Below are positions 11,614 through 20,435 of a stretch of DNA of 64,000 nt, one piece after another. Source of the DNA: Clostridia bacterium UC5.1-2E3 (GTDB lineage Bacteria; Bacillota; Clostridia; Lachnospirales; Lachnospiraceae); NCBI GenBank assembly GCA_001304875.1, contig BBZO01000015.1, forward strand, positions 1-64,000, read 5' to 3'. How positions within the stretch are numbered: position 1 is the stretch's first letter; the number at the start of each line of letters is the position of its first letter. The notes below the pieces were generated by a model. The model was not told where the DNA came from. It saw only the letters and a list, made by a program, of their open reading frames with translations, and made no database searches. A program made the position numbers and the translations under genes.

Positions 11614-13201
11614 TACGGATCAGACAGCTGAAGCTCCCGGTGGAGCACAGCCGGGAGGAGCTTACAAAGAAGGCGGCGAAGGCCCTGCGCGTAAAGCCGG
11701 AGGACATAAGCCGCATACATATAGAAAGACAGTCGCTGGACGCCAGGAAAAAGCCGGAGCTTTTCTACACCTACACCGTGGACGTGGAGGTGAAACATGA
11801 AACGCAGGTTTTAAAGCGCGCGGCGGGACCGCAGATTTTAAAGGCCCCTGAGGAGCGGTACCAGTTTCCCCAGATGGGCGAGGAGACGCTAAGCCATCGC
11901 CCGGTTATCGTCGGCATGGGGCCGGCGGGACTGTTCTGCGGGCTGATGCTGGCCCGGGCCGGATTTAAACCGCTGATTCTGGAGCGCGGCGGCCCGGTGG
12001 AGGAGCGGCGCGTGAAAGTGGAGCGCTTCTGGGCCGGCGGCGGGCTGGATCTGAAGTCCAACGTGCAGTTCGGCGAGGGCGGCGCGGGCACATTTTCGGA
12101 TGGGAAATTAAACACCCTGGTGAAGGATGTGACGGGGCGGAACCGGAAGGTCATGGAGCTTCTGGTGGAGGCAGGGGCGGACAGTGAGATTCTGTACCAG
12201 CAGAAGCCCCACATCGGGACGGACCGTCTGTCCCAGGTGGTCGCCTGCATCCGGGAGGAGATTCTGGCGCTGGGCGGCGAGGTGCGTTTCAACACCCAGG
12301 TCACGGACTTTATCATGGAGCAGGGGCGGATCACCGGGCTTGTGGCCGGCGGGACGGAGCAGATGGAAGCGGAGGCCGTGGTGCTGGCCGTGGGCCACAG
12401 CGCCAGGGATACCTTTGAGACGCTGCTTGCGAGAAATATATGGATGGAACAGAAGGCGTTTGCGGTGGGACTTAGAATCCAGCACCCGCAGACCATGATC
12501 AATAAGAGCCAGTACGGCCGGGAGGAGCATCCCCTTCTGGGGGCTGCCAGCTACAAGGTGACACACCAGGCATCCACGGGGCGGGGCGTCTACTCGTTCT
12601 GTATGTGCCCCGGCGGCTACGTGGTCAACGCGTCGTCGGAGGACGGCCGCCTGGCGGTCAACGGCATGAGCAACCACGCCAGGGACGGGGAGAACGCCAA
12701 CAGCGCACTTATCGTCACCGTGACGCCGGAGGATTTCGTTGGAGACTCCCCCTTGGCCGGGATCGCCTTTCAGCGGAGGCTGGAGGAGCTGGCCTTTAAG
12801 GCCGGCGGAGGCCGGATCCCGGTGCAGCTCTTTTGCGATTTTAAGGAAAACAGAGAGAGCCGTCAGCCCGGCGATGTGAACCCCCAGTTTAAGGGCGGCT
12901 GGCAGTTCGGGAATTTGAGAGAGGTGCTCCCGGAGGAGCTTAGCCGGACGCTCATCGAGGGCGTGGAGCGGTTTGACCGGATGATTCCGGGCTTTGGCCG
13001 CCCGGACGCGCTCTTGGCCGGCGTGGAGAGCCGCACCTCGTCGCCGCTTCGCATCGTCCGCGGCGAGAGCCTGGAGAGCTCTGTGAAAGGCTGTATCCCT
13101 GCGGCGAGGGCGCGGGCTACGCGGGAGGCATCACCTCCGCGGCCATGGACGGACTGAAAATTGCCGAGGCCATCGCAAAGCGGTACAGGCCCGGATATTA
13201 A
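11610..13201 (+). CDS. FAD-dependent dehydrogenase, COG2509-type (one frameshift)
   Basis: Predicted flavoprotein dehydrogenase of about 530 residues. An N-terminal ~95-residue domain ([22 protein letters not shown]...) precedes the FAD-binding [18 protein letters not shown] motif and the family-typical [19 protein letters not shown], and it contains a FCMCPGG segment. The frame breaks near 13088 (GGG read as GG); restored, it ends in the conserved [27 protein letters not shown]. It is coupled to the preceding YhiN-type gene by an ATGA overlap. The family is widespread in anaerobes, but no substrate is known to me. Confidence 0.87.
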
Positions 13202-13230
13202 TCGGATATTTATATAAAGGAGAAATAGCT

Positions 13231-13457
13231 ATGGATCAGGAAAAGATCGACCGCATCAACACACTCTACCACAAATCCAAATCGGTGGGGCTCACCGAGG
13301 AGGAGAAGGCGGAGCAGGCGAAGCTGAGAAAAGAGTACATCGAGCCATCCGCCGGAATATGAGAAGCAGCTTAAATAACATTTCCATCCAGGAGAAGGAC
13401 GGCACCATCACCGACCTGGGAAAGAAGTACGGCAATGTGGGAAAACTGGAAAGCTGA
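13231..13457 (+). CDS. DUF896 (YnzC-like) small protein (one frameshift)
   Basis: About 75 residues: [18 protein letters not shown], then [18 protein letters not shown], and a conserved [18 protein letters not shown] end, matching DUF896/UPF0291. The Bacillus members (YnzC, YneR-like) are small helical-hairpin proteins; YnzC lies in an SOS-induced operon, but no LexA box is visible here. One G lost near 13343 (GAGGCC read as GAGCC) breaks the frame. ATG 13231 has AAGGAG 9 bases upstream. The 3' end overlaps the next gene by 23 bases, suggesting coupled translation. Confidence 0.85.
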
Positions 13458-14037
13458 CGCCCGGAGACGCATCCTGGCCATGCGGCGGGAGCTCCCGGCG
13501 GACCGGGCGCGCGGGATGAATGAAATGCTCGCTGCCCGCGTCCTGGCATTTCCCTGGATCGCGGACGCCCGCACCGTCTATCTCTACGCCAGCGTGCGCG
13601 GGGAGGCGGACACATGGGGACTGCTGGAGTATTTCCTGTCCGCAGGGATCCGCGCGGCGCTGCCGCGGGTGGAGGGGCGGGAGATGTCCTTTTTCTATGT
13701 GGAGCGCTCCGAGGACCTGGAGCCGGGGGCCTACGGGATCCCGGAGCCGCGCGCAGGCTGTGTGCGGGCGGACGAGGTGAAGGCCGTGATGCTGGTTCCC
13801 GGCGTCGCCTTTTCGCCGGACGGAGGCCGTCTGGGATACGGCGGCGGATTCTACGACCGGTTTCTGGCGCGGGAGCCGGAGCATTTTACCGTCGGGCTGG
13901 GATATGGGTTTCAGATCCTGGAGCATATGAAAACGGAGCCCTTTGACATCAGCATGGATCTGGTGGCGACGCCGGAGCAGGTGTACGACTGCCATGAAAT
14001 GAGGAACGACAGAAATGACATACAAAAGACCGTATAG
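13435..14037 (+). CDS. 5-formyltetrahydrofolate cyclo-ligase
   Basis: Converts 5-formyl-THF to 5,10-methenyl-THF with ATP, returning stored folate to one-carbon metabolism. The 200-residue length is normal and the frame is intact. The C-terminal family signature GGRLGYGGGFYDRFL (substrate and ATP loop) is clear, preceded by VMLVPGVAFSPDG. The basic N-terminus ARRRILAMRREL also fits. It starts inside the 3' end of the DUF896 gene and overlaps the next gene by 23 bases, forming a tight three-gene run. Symbols used for this enzyme vary (fthC, ygfA, yqgN), so none is assigned. Confidence 0.93.
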   Translation: MWENWKADARRRILAMRRELPADRARGMNEMLAARVLAFPWIADARTVYLYASVRGEADTWGLLEYFLSAGIRAALPRVEGREMSFFYVERSEDLEPGAYGIPEPRAGCVRADEVKAVMLVPGVAFSPDGGRLGYGGGFYDRFLAREPEHFTVGLGYGFQILEHMKTEPFDISMDLVATPEQVYDCHEMRNDRNDIQKTV

Positions 14038-14979
14038 AACGACGAAACGGAAAAACAAAAAAATGACAAAGAGGGAGACGCGGGCCGTTATAAAGCTGAT
14101 AACGGCCATTCTCGTGCTGGCCGCCGGCGCATTTTCGGCGGGCACGCTGAGGGACCGCAGCCCCAAGACGCTCTCCGGCGAGCACATCGAAGCGCCGGGG
14201 CTGGCGGTGCGCTTTCTGGACGTGGGGCAGGCCGACAGCATTCTCATCACCTGCGGCGGCGAGAGCATTCTCGTGGACGCGGGAAACGAGGGGGATGGGG
14301 AGTACCTGGTGCAGGCGCTTTATGACTACGGGGTGGACTCCCTGGAAGCCGTCATCTTCACCCATCCTCACGAGGATCACATGGGCGGCGGGGCAAAAGT
14401 GCTTGAGAGTATCCCTGTGGACATGGTTTACCGGGAGAGTCTGGACTACGACCGCAATTCCATCTGCCGGGAGCTCACGGATACCGAGGCGCGGGCCGGC
14501 ATTCCGCAGACCGACCGGATCCGGGCGATACCATGCAGGTGGGAGAGGCCGGGATCACCTTTTTAGGCCCGGTCTCCTACGACGAGGAAAACCCCAACAA
14601 CAATTCCGTCGCCTTCCGCCTGGATTACGGCGACACCTCCTTTGTGTTCTCCGGCGACGCGGAGTGGGAGGAGGAGCACGAGATTCTGGAGAGCGGGGCG
14701 GAGCTTGCCTGCGACGTCCTCAAGCTGGGGCATCACGGCAGCAGCAACGCCTCCTCCTACCGGTTCCTGCGCGAAACCAACCCGGAGGCCGTGGTCATAA
14801 GCTGCGGGTACGACAATTCCTACGGCCATCCCCACAGGGAGACCCTGGAACGGATCGAGGATCTGGGCGCGGCGCTCTACCGCACCGACACGCAGGGAAC
14901 CATCGCGGTATTTTCCGACGGCGAGCATCTGGAGTTCGCCCAGGAGCCATCCGTGCACAGCGACGGCCCTGCCCCGTGA
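14015..14979 (+). CDS. Membrane-anchored ComEC/Rec2-like metallo-beta-lactamase-fold hydrolase (one frameshift)
   Basis: A basic N-terminus and one transmembrane anchor (IKLITAILVLAAGAFSAGTL) place the enzyme outside the cell. The rest is a metallo-hydrolase like the C-terminal domain of ComEC: FLDVGQADSILI, the metal motif HPHEDHMGG, then FSGDAE and GHHGSSNASS. Free-standing versions occur widely in Clostridia; nuclease or phosphodiesterase activity is plausible but unproven. The frame breaks near 14524 (one G lost), after which GDTMQVGEAGITFLGPVSYD continues. The start overlaps the cyclo-ligase gene, with GAGGA 8 bases before the ATG. About 321 residues after repair. Confidence 0.85.
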
Positions 14980-15015
14980 GTACCGCGCGCGCGGATGCCG
15001 TCATCCTCATGAGAG

Positions 15016-15044
15016 TTGAATCTGCCTCCGTTCTGTGGTAAGAT
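15016..15044 (+). promoter_or_regulatory. Promoter of the small cysteine-motif gene
   Basis: TTGAAT at 15016-15021, 17-base spacer, TAAGAT at 15039-15044; transcription would begin near 15051. The spacer contains the left arm of the inverted repeat at 15025-15074, so transcripts from this promoter lack that arm. Confidence 0.55.
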
Positions 15045-15074
15045 AGCCATAGGTTAAAAACCACAGAACGGAGG
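15025..15074 (+). repeat. 15-bp inverted repeat covering promoter spacer and RBS
   Basis: Two perfect 15-base arms (15025-15039 and 15060-15074) around a 20-base loop. The right arm ends in GGAGG, the ribosome binding site of the gene at 15082; the left arm lies between the -35 and -10 boxes. Read-through RNA from upstream could fold and hide the RBS, whereas RNA from the local promoter could not. It may also act as a bidirectional terminator or protein-binding palindrome. Confidence 0.8.
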
Positions 15075-15081
15075 TATTTTT

Positions 15082-15441
15082 ATGGATCAGAATGTAAAAG
15101 ACTACGTCATCGAAAAGACCAATGAACTCATCGCTGCATTTTCATGCAGCCCGGAGACAAAGGAGGCCGCCGAGCGCTGGCTGGCCGCCGTGGACACCGA
15201 GGGCGAAGCCGCCGAGACCGCGAAGTACATCGCCGAGCTGGAGGCCGACATCATGCCCATCGACCAGCTCATCGCCTTCGCCGGCACCGAGGCCGGCGCC
15301 AAAGTCTTCGGCGAGGAGAAGGCCAAAGAAGTAAAATCCCACGCCGAGGAGATCAAAGCCGCCGGAGCAAAATACTGCGACTGCCCCGCCTGCGCCGCCG
15401 TGGAGGCGATTTTGGCGAGAAAAGAGGAGATTCTAAAATAA
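15082..15441 (+). CDS. Small conserved-looking protein with C-terminal CxCxxC motif, function unknown
   Basis: A 119-residue soluble, acidic, Ala/Glu-rich helical protein with no signal peptide or membrane segment. The C-terminal motif KYCDCPACAAVEAILA has three closely spaced cysteines (CDCPAC), which could bind metal or be redox active. I recognise no named family with confidence. The frame is intact. ATG 15082 is preceded by GGAGG seven bases upstream, inside the inverted repeat described separately. It stands alone, with its own promoter and the palindromic element at 15472 downstream, so it looks like an independently regulated single gene. Confidence 0.8.
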   Translation: MDQNVKDYVIEKTNELIAAFSCSPETKEAAERWLAAVDTEGEAAETAKYIAELEADIMPIDQLIAFAGTEAGAKVFGEEKAKEVKSHAEEIKAAGAKYCDCPACAAVEAILARKEEILK

Positions 15442-15471
15442 TATTTGAAACTTTCAAAATCGGCCCGCGAA

Positions 15472-15720
15472 GCATGGGGAGACACGAAGAAGCTGACAGC
15501 GACTAGAGGCCCGATTCGGTAGAACCTGGGCGGGCGGGATGGAGAGCGCCGGGGTTGTGTTTGGCGCACAACGCCAAACGCAAAGGGAACCTTGAGATCA
15601 AAATTTTATCAAAAAATTTTGGTCGAATGTTCCCGGTCCCCGAGTGCGAACCGTCCCGCGCGTCCTGGTTCTACCCATCGGGTCTCCCGGAGCAGTCAGC
15701 TTCTTCGTGTCTCCCCATGC
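15472..15720. repeat. 249-bp nested palindromic element (candidate MITE or structured RNA)
   Basis: This fills most of the 407-base gap between genes. The outer arms are a perfect 26-base inverted repeat (15472-15497 and 15695-15720). They continue inward as an imperfect repeat of about 43 bases per arm, with matching blocks around GGTTCTACC and its complement. The centre holds two more hairpins: 15559-15566/15572-15579 (8 bp, 5-base loop) and 15596-15607/15613-15624 (12 bp, 5-base loop), plus GGGAAC/GTTCCC closing pairs. The short ORF across it looks like chance. No transposase is present. Nature unknown. Confidence 0.75.
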
Positions 15721-15744
15721 CCCCGCCCTGTGCGAATCCATTTC

Positions 15745-15772
15745 CGTAAACCTTTCGTAAACATCCCGTAAC
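15745..15772 (+). promoter_or_regulatory. Three 11-bp-spaced direct repeats upstream of the O-acylation promoter
   Basis: CGTAA occurs at 15745, 15756 and 15767, each followed by AC or C, in exact 11-base register. The last copy ends 10 bases before the -35 box. One-helical-turn direct repeats just upstream of a -35 are the usual layout for an OmpR/PhoB-type activator site. Confidence 0.5.
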
Positions 15773-15782
15773 CCTTTCTTCC

Positions 15783-15811
15783 TTGACGCCTCCCCCTCAA
15801 AGCTTTATAAT
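15783..15811 (+). promoter_or_regulatory. Promoter of the MBOAT-SGNH operon
   Basis: TTGACG at 15783-15788, 17-base spacer, TATAAT at 15806-15811; start codon 38 bases downstream. A near-consensus vegetative promoter. Confidence 0.8.
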
Positions 15812-15848
15812 ATCCTAAGACTTTTGACAAAAAACGCGAGGAACAGCT

Positions 15849-17355
15849 ATGCTATTCAACTCCATGAGCTTTTTGATATTTTTCCCCGCCGTCCTGGCCG
15901 TCTACTTCCTGCTCCCGGCTTCCCTGTGGCAGGGCGGCGCCAGGCGGTACTGGCTTCTGGTGGCCAGCTACTATTTCTACATGAGCTGGAACCCCAGATA
16001 CGCCCTTTTAATGGCCTTCTCCACCCTGGTGACCTATGTAAGCGGTCTGGCGCTGGCGGCCTGGGGCCGGATGCACCTGCGGGGAGGAGAAAGCTGGTGG
16101 TCGCCGCCAGCTTCATCATCAACATCGGCATTCTGATCGGATTTAAATACTTCGATTTCCTGCTGGACAATGTGAACGCCGCCCTGGGCGTCTTCGGCAT
16201 CCAGGCGGTGGAAAAGCCCTTCGACGTGATTCTGCCGGTGGGCATTTCCTTCTATACGTTCCAGGCCTTAAGCTACACCGTGGACGTGTACCGCGGGGAC
16301 GTGCAGGCGGAGCGGAATGTGTTCAACTACGCTCTGTTCGTATCCTTCTTCCCGCAGCTGGTGGCGGGCCCCATCGAGCGCTCGGGAAACCTTTTAAAAC
16401 AGCTCAATACCGTCCCGCAGACCGTGAAGCTGGATTACCGCCGCATCACGAACGGGCTCACCATCATGCTCTGGGGATTTTCCTCAAAATGGTCATCGCC
16501 GACCGGCTGGCCGTCATGGTGGACCGGATCTTCGGGGAGTATTATCTCTACCAGTCCACAGCCCTCGTCGCGGCGGCGGTGGGCTTCGCGTTTCAGATTT
16601 ACTGTGATTTTGCCAGCTACTCCACCATCGCCATCGGCGCGGCCCAGGTCATGGGCTTTACGCTGATGGAGAACTTCAATACGCCTTATTTTGCGGTGAG
16701 CATTAAGGATTTCTGGAGACGGTGGCATATTTCCTTAAGCACCTGGTTCAGGGACTACCTCTACATTCCCATGGGCGGAAACCGGTGCCCGAAGCTTAGG
16801 CAGAAGTTCAATCTGATGGTGACGTTTTTAGTCAGCGGCCTCTGGCACGGGGCCAGCTGGAACTACGTGGCCTGGGGCTTTATCCACGGGTTCTACCAGC
16901 TTGTCGGCGCGTGGACAGGGCCTTTCAAGGAAAGCTTCAACCGCAGGTTTGCCGTGAAGACAGAGAGCTTCAGCTACCGGCTGGGACAGATTCTCGTAAC
17001 GTTTATTCTGACGGATATCGCCTGGGTGTTTTTCCGGGCGGAGACCCTGGGGGACGCGGTCAGATATCTGCGCCGCATCGTGACGCAGGTGGACTGGTGG
17101 TCCTTCATGGACGGCTCCTGGTATATCTGGGGTATGGACCGGGGGGACACGGCGGTGCTTTTGTTCGGGCTTTTCTGCCTGTTTCTCACGGATCTGGTGC
17201 GGTACCGGTTAAAGCTCCGGCTGGACGGCTTTCTGGAGGAGCAGTGCCTGTGGTTCAGGTGGACGGTGCTGCTTACGCTTCTGTTCGCTACGCTGATCTT
17301 CGGCGTGTACGGCATCGATGTGACCCAGATCCAGTTTCTGTATTTCCAGTTTTAG
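15849..17355 (+). CDS. MBOAT-family O-acyltransferase, AlgI/DltB-like (two frameshifts)
   Basis: Polytopic membrane protein of about 502 residues that passes acyl (often acetyl) groups from the cytoplasm to a surface polymer. Family marks: MLFNSMSFLIFFPAVLAVYFLLP at the start, LPVGISFYTFQALSYTVDVYRG, FFPQLVAGPIER, DFWRRWHISLSTWFRDYLYIPMGG, and SGLWHGASWNYVAWG with the presumed catalytic His. Frames break near 16075 and 16478 (T run). The promoter and direct repeats lie immediately upstream. The next gene, an SGNH-type protein 15 bases downstream, is the usual partner, so the pair probably O-acylates an exopolysaccharide or wall polymer. The polymer is not identifiable here. Confidence 0.92.
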
Positions 17356-17370
17356 GCAGGAGGAAGACGA

Positions 17371-18796
17371 TTGAAAACAGGGACATTTTTCCGCCAGGCG
17401 GCGAAGATCCTCGCGTTTCTGGTGCTTGTCACAGGGATCGGCGTGACCGCCGGACATATTTTAAATACCAACGTGCGCTCCTTTGACCGGACGGACACGA
17501 AAAAGGCTGACGGGGCGCAGGTTCTGTTCTTCGGCACCAGCCAGGGGGCCAACGGGGTCAACCCGCTGATGCTCTGGGACGAGGCCGGGATCCCCGCCTA
17601 CAATTTCTGCGGCGTGGGGCAGTACATCGGCACCACCTACTATGTGATGAAGGATGTGCTGGACCGGCGAAGCCCCGAAGTGGCGGTGCTGGACATGGAG
17701 AGCCTCATCCGTCCCGACGATTTTCTGACCATCAGCAATAAGCTCTACAGCCTGCCGGTGATTGCGGACCTGGGGATCCGTTTTGAGATGTACCGGGATA
17801 TCATCGGCGAGGAGCCGGTGTATATGATCCCGTTTTTCCGGTATCACAACCGCTGGAAGGAGATCACCCGCAACGATTCCCGCCGGGAATACTACGTGCT
17901 GGGGGTGCAGCTACCGCGCGGAGGTGCAGTCGGACTTCGGTGCGCTGCCGGAGGAATTTCTTCCGGAGGCGGAGCCCGTCGGCGAACGGGAGGCCGCCTA
18001 TCTGGAGGACATTCTGGCGCTGGCGGGGGAGCGTGGCGTGACGCTGGCGCTTTTAGACATGCCCTGCTACAGCTCTGAGGAGAACGAGGCGAAGACCAGT
18101 GGGTGAGAGAGTGGGCAGAGGAACATGGCGTCCCCATCTTCGAGGGGAACCGCCCGGAGGCCTATGAGGCGTGCGGACTCACCCCGGCGGACTTCTGCGA
18201 CGACATGCACTTAAACGTGAGCGGGCAGGAGAAATTTTCCGCCAGCCTGGCCCGGTGGCTTTCCGGCACCTTCGGCCTTGACGACCTGCGCGGCACACAG
18301 GCCGGGCTTTGTGGGAGGAGAATATAAAAACCGACCGGGCCCTGCAGGCCGACCGGCACGTGCTGACGGCCTCCACGCTGGACGGGCTTCTGGCGGCCCT
18401 GACGGACGGCGACTACACGGTGGCCATCAGCCTGCAGGGGGAGTACCGCCAGGGAGACTCCGCATTTTTCCCCGCCCTGGAGCGGTTCGGCATGAGCCGG
18501 GAGCCTACGAGGCCGGAGGCAGCTTCGTGTGGCGGCGTCCGGGAGAGTGGCAGTTTGCCTCCCAGGGTTCCCTGTCCTACCTCTGGACGGAGCAGCTGGA
18601 TCACGACGACCTGGTGCTGCGGGGAACGGCCCGGAGAGACGAAAACGGGGCGCTCATTCCCCACGCGGAGCTCATCATGGACCGCTCCGACCAGAGCAAA
18701 ACCTCCGACGGCGTCAATTTCCTCATCTACAGCCACAGCCAGAAAACCATGCTGCGGGCCGTGGGATTTGATGTGCAGGGGGATCTCCAATATTAG
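17371..18796 (+). CDS. SGNH/AlgX-type acyltransfer partner of the MBOAT protein (four frameshifts)
   Basis: Exported protein with one N-terminal membrane anchor (AAKILAFLVLVTGIGVTAGHI). The SGNH-like domain has a nucleophile block LFFGTSQGANGVNP and a DDMHLNVSGQEKF block with the likely Asp and His. A C-terminal extension (TLDGLLAALTDGDYTVAISLQGEY ... TSDGVNFLIYSHSQKTMLRAVGFDVQGD) weakly recalls ILEI/FAM3-like domains; that is a guess from pattern. Frames break near 17905 (an extra G), 18092, 18303 and 18507. TTG start at 17371 after GGAGGA. The partner is the MBOAT gene just upstream; such pairs O-acetylate surface glycans. Confidence 0.78.
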
Positions 18797-18815
18797 CCAA
18801 ATGGTAAGTTTTAGT

Positions 18816-18843
18816 TTGCATTCCCTGGGTTTTGTGCTATAAT
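18816..18843 (+). promoter_or_regulatory. Promoter of miaB
   Basis: TTGCAT at 18816-18821, 16-base spacer, TATAAT at 18838-18843, 36 bases before the miaB ATG. Confidence 0.65.
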
Positions 18844-18878
18844 AGCCAAAGATTTTGGCCGCAAGAGGAGATATTTGA

Positions 18879-20435
18879 ATGACCAAAGAGACCAGTTTCC
18901 AGCTGTCAGACGCTGAAACCATAAAAAAGAACGCCCCGGCCGCCGAGCCGGAGCGCCAGTATTACTTTATACAGAAGGTCCGCGAGATTTTAAGAGCCCG
19001 GTTCGAGGCGGACGTGGCCTCGGGGGAGGCGCTTAAGCGATACGGACAGGAGCAGCTTGACCGGCTGCTTGAGAGCGGGAGCTTTGGAACCTTCTGCATC
19101 ACCACCTTCGGCTGTCAGATGAACGCCAGGGACTCCGAGAAGCTCCAGGGCATTCTGGAGGAGTGCGGATTTCTGGAGGCTCCCTCCGAGGACGCGGACT
19201 TCGTGCTCTACAACACATGCACGGTCCGGGAGAACGCCAATCTGAAGGTTTACGGGCGTCTGGGCTATTTAAACAGCCAGAAAAAGAAGCACCCGTCCAT
19301 GATGATCGCCCTCTGCGGCTGCATGATGCAGGAGGAGCAGGTGGTGGAGAAGATACGAAAGAGCTACCGCTTCGTGGACGTTATCTTCGGGACCCACAAC
19401 ATTTTCAAGCTGGCGGAGCTGATCTTCGACCGGCTGAGTAAAAAGGGCATGGTGGTGGACGTGTGGAAGGGCACGGACCAGATCGTGGAGGACCTTCCCA
19501 CGGACCGGAAGTACCCGTTCAAATCCGGCGTCAACATCATGTTCGGCTGCAATAACTTCTGCAGCTACTGCATCGTCCCCTACGTGCGGGGGCGGGAGCG
19601 GAGCCGGGAATCGGAGGAGATTATAAAGGAGATCGAGAGCCTGGTGGCCGACGGCGTCATCGAGGTCATGCTCCTGGGACAGAATGTCAATTCCTACGGA
19701 AAGACGCTTGAAACCCCCATCACCTTCGCCGGGCTTTTAAGGCGGGTGGAGAAAATCGAGGGCCTTCGGCGCATCCGCTTTATGACCTCCCACCCCAAGG
19801 ATCTGTCGGACGAGCTCATTGAGGTGATGAGAGATTCAAAGAAAATCTGCCGCCACCTGCATCTTCCCCTGCAGTCCGGGAGCAGCCGGATTTTAAAGGA
19901 GATGAACCGCAGGTATACGAAGGAGCAGTATCTTTCGCTGGTGGATAAGATAAAGACAGCCATTCCCGATATTTCTCTGACCACGGACATCATCGTGGGC
20001 TTCCCCGGGGAGACCGAAGAGGACTTCGAGGAGACCATGGACGTGGTGAGAAAGGTGCGGTACGACAGCGCGTTCACTTTCATCTATTCCAGACGGACCG
20101 GGACGCCGGCGGCGTCCATGGAGAACCAGGTTCCGGAGGACGTGGTGAAGCGGCGCTTCGACCGGCTTCTGGAGGAGGTGCAGGCCATCTCCGCCGAGGT
20201 GTGCGGCAGGGACACGGGCACGGTGCAGGAGGTCCTGGCGGAGGAAGTAAACGACCACGCCGAAGGGTTTCTCACCGGGCGCCTGGGCAACAACACCGTC
20301 GTGCATTTCGAGGGAGGCCCGGAGCTTCTCGGAACACTCGTGGATGTGCACCTGGACGAATCCAGAGGATTTTATTATATGGGTACATTAGTAAAAAAAG
20401 AAAACCAAGGAGGTAATGATAATGAGAAAGCTTAA
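18879..20435 (+). CDS. miaB: tRNA-2-methylthio-N6-dimethylallyladenosine synthase
   Basis: Radical SAM methylthiotransferase that adds the methylthio group to i6A37 of tRNAs. It is intact at 518 residues, long for the family because of a ~65-residue helical N-terminal extension. The UPF0004 domain holds the three auxiliary-cluster cysteines (TFGCQMN, YNTCTVRENA, LCGCMMQ). The radical SAM CxxxCxxC is CNNFCSYC, within MFGCNNFCSYCIVPYVRGRERSR. A C-terminal TRAM domain ends the protein. Its substrate-making partner miaA lies about 6 kb downstream. The 3' end overlaps the L,D-transpeptidase start by 14 bases. Confidence 0.96.
   Translation: MTKETSFQLSDAETIKKNAPAAEPERQYYFIQKVREILRARFEADVASGEALKRYGQEQLDRLLESGSFGTFCITTFGCQMNARDSEKLQGILEECGFLEAPSEDADFVLYNTCTVRENANLKVYGRLGYLNSQKKKHPSMMIALCGCMMQEEQVVEKIRKSYRFVDVIFGTHNIFKLAELIFDRLSKKGMVVDVWKGTDQIVEDLPTDRKYPFKSGVNIMFGCNNFCSYCIVPYVRGRERSRESEEIIKEIESLVADGVIEVMLLGQNVNSYGKTLETPITFAGLLRRVEKIEGLRRIRFMTSHPKDLSDELIEVMRDSKKICRHLHLPLQSGSSRILKEMNRRYTKEQYLSLVDKIKTAIPDISLTTDIIVGFPGETEEDFEETMDVVRKVRYDSAFTFIYSRRTGTPAASMENQVPEDVVKRRFDRLLEEVQAISAEVCGRDTGTVQEVLAEEVNDHAEGFLTGRLGNNTVVHFEGGPELLGTLVDVHLDESRGFYYMGTLVKKENQGGNDNEKA

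Noticed and set aside
15025-15074. Invertible (phase-variable) promoter
   Set aside because: The 20-base loop between the arms is far too short for known invertases, and no invertase gene is adjacent.
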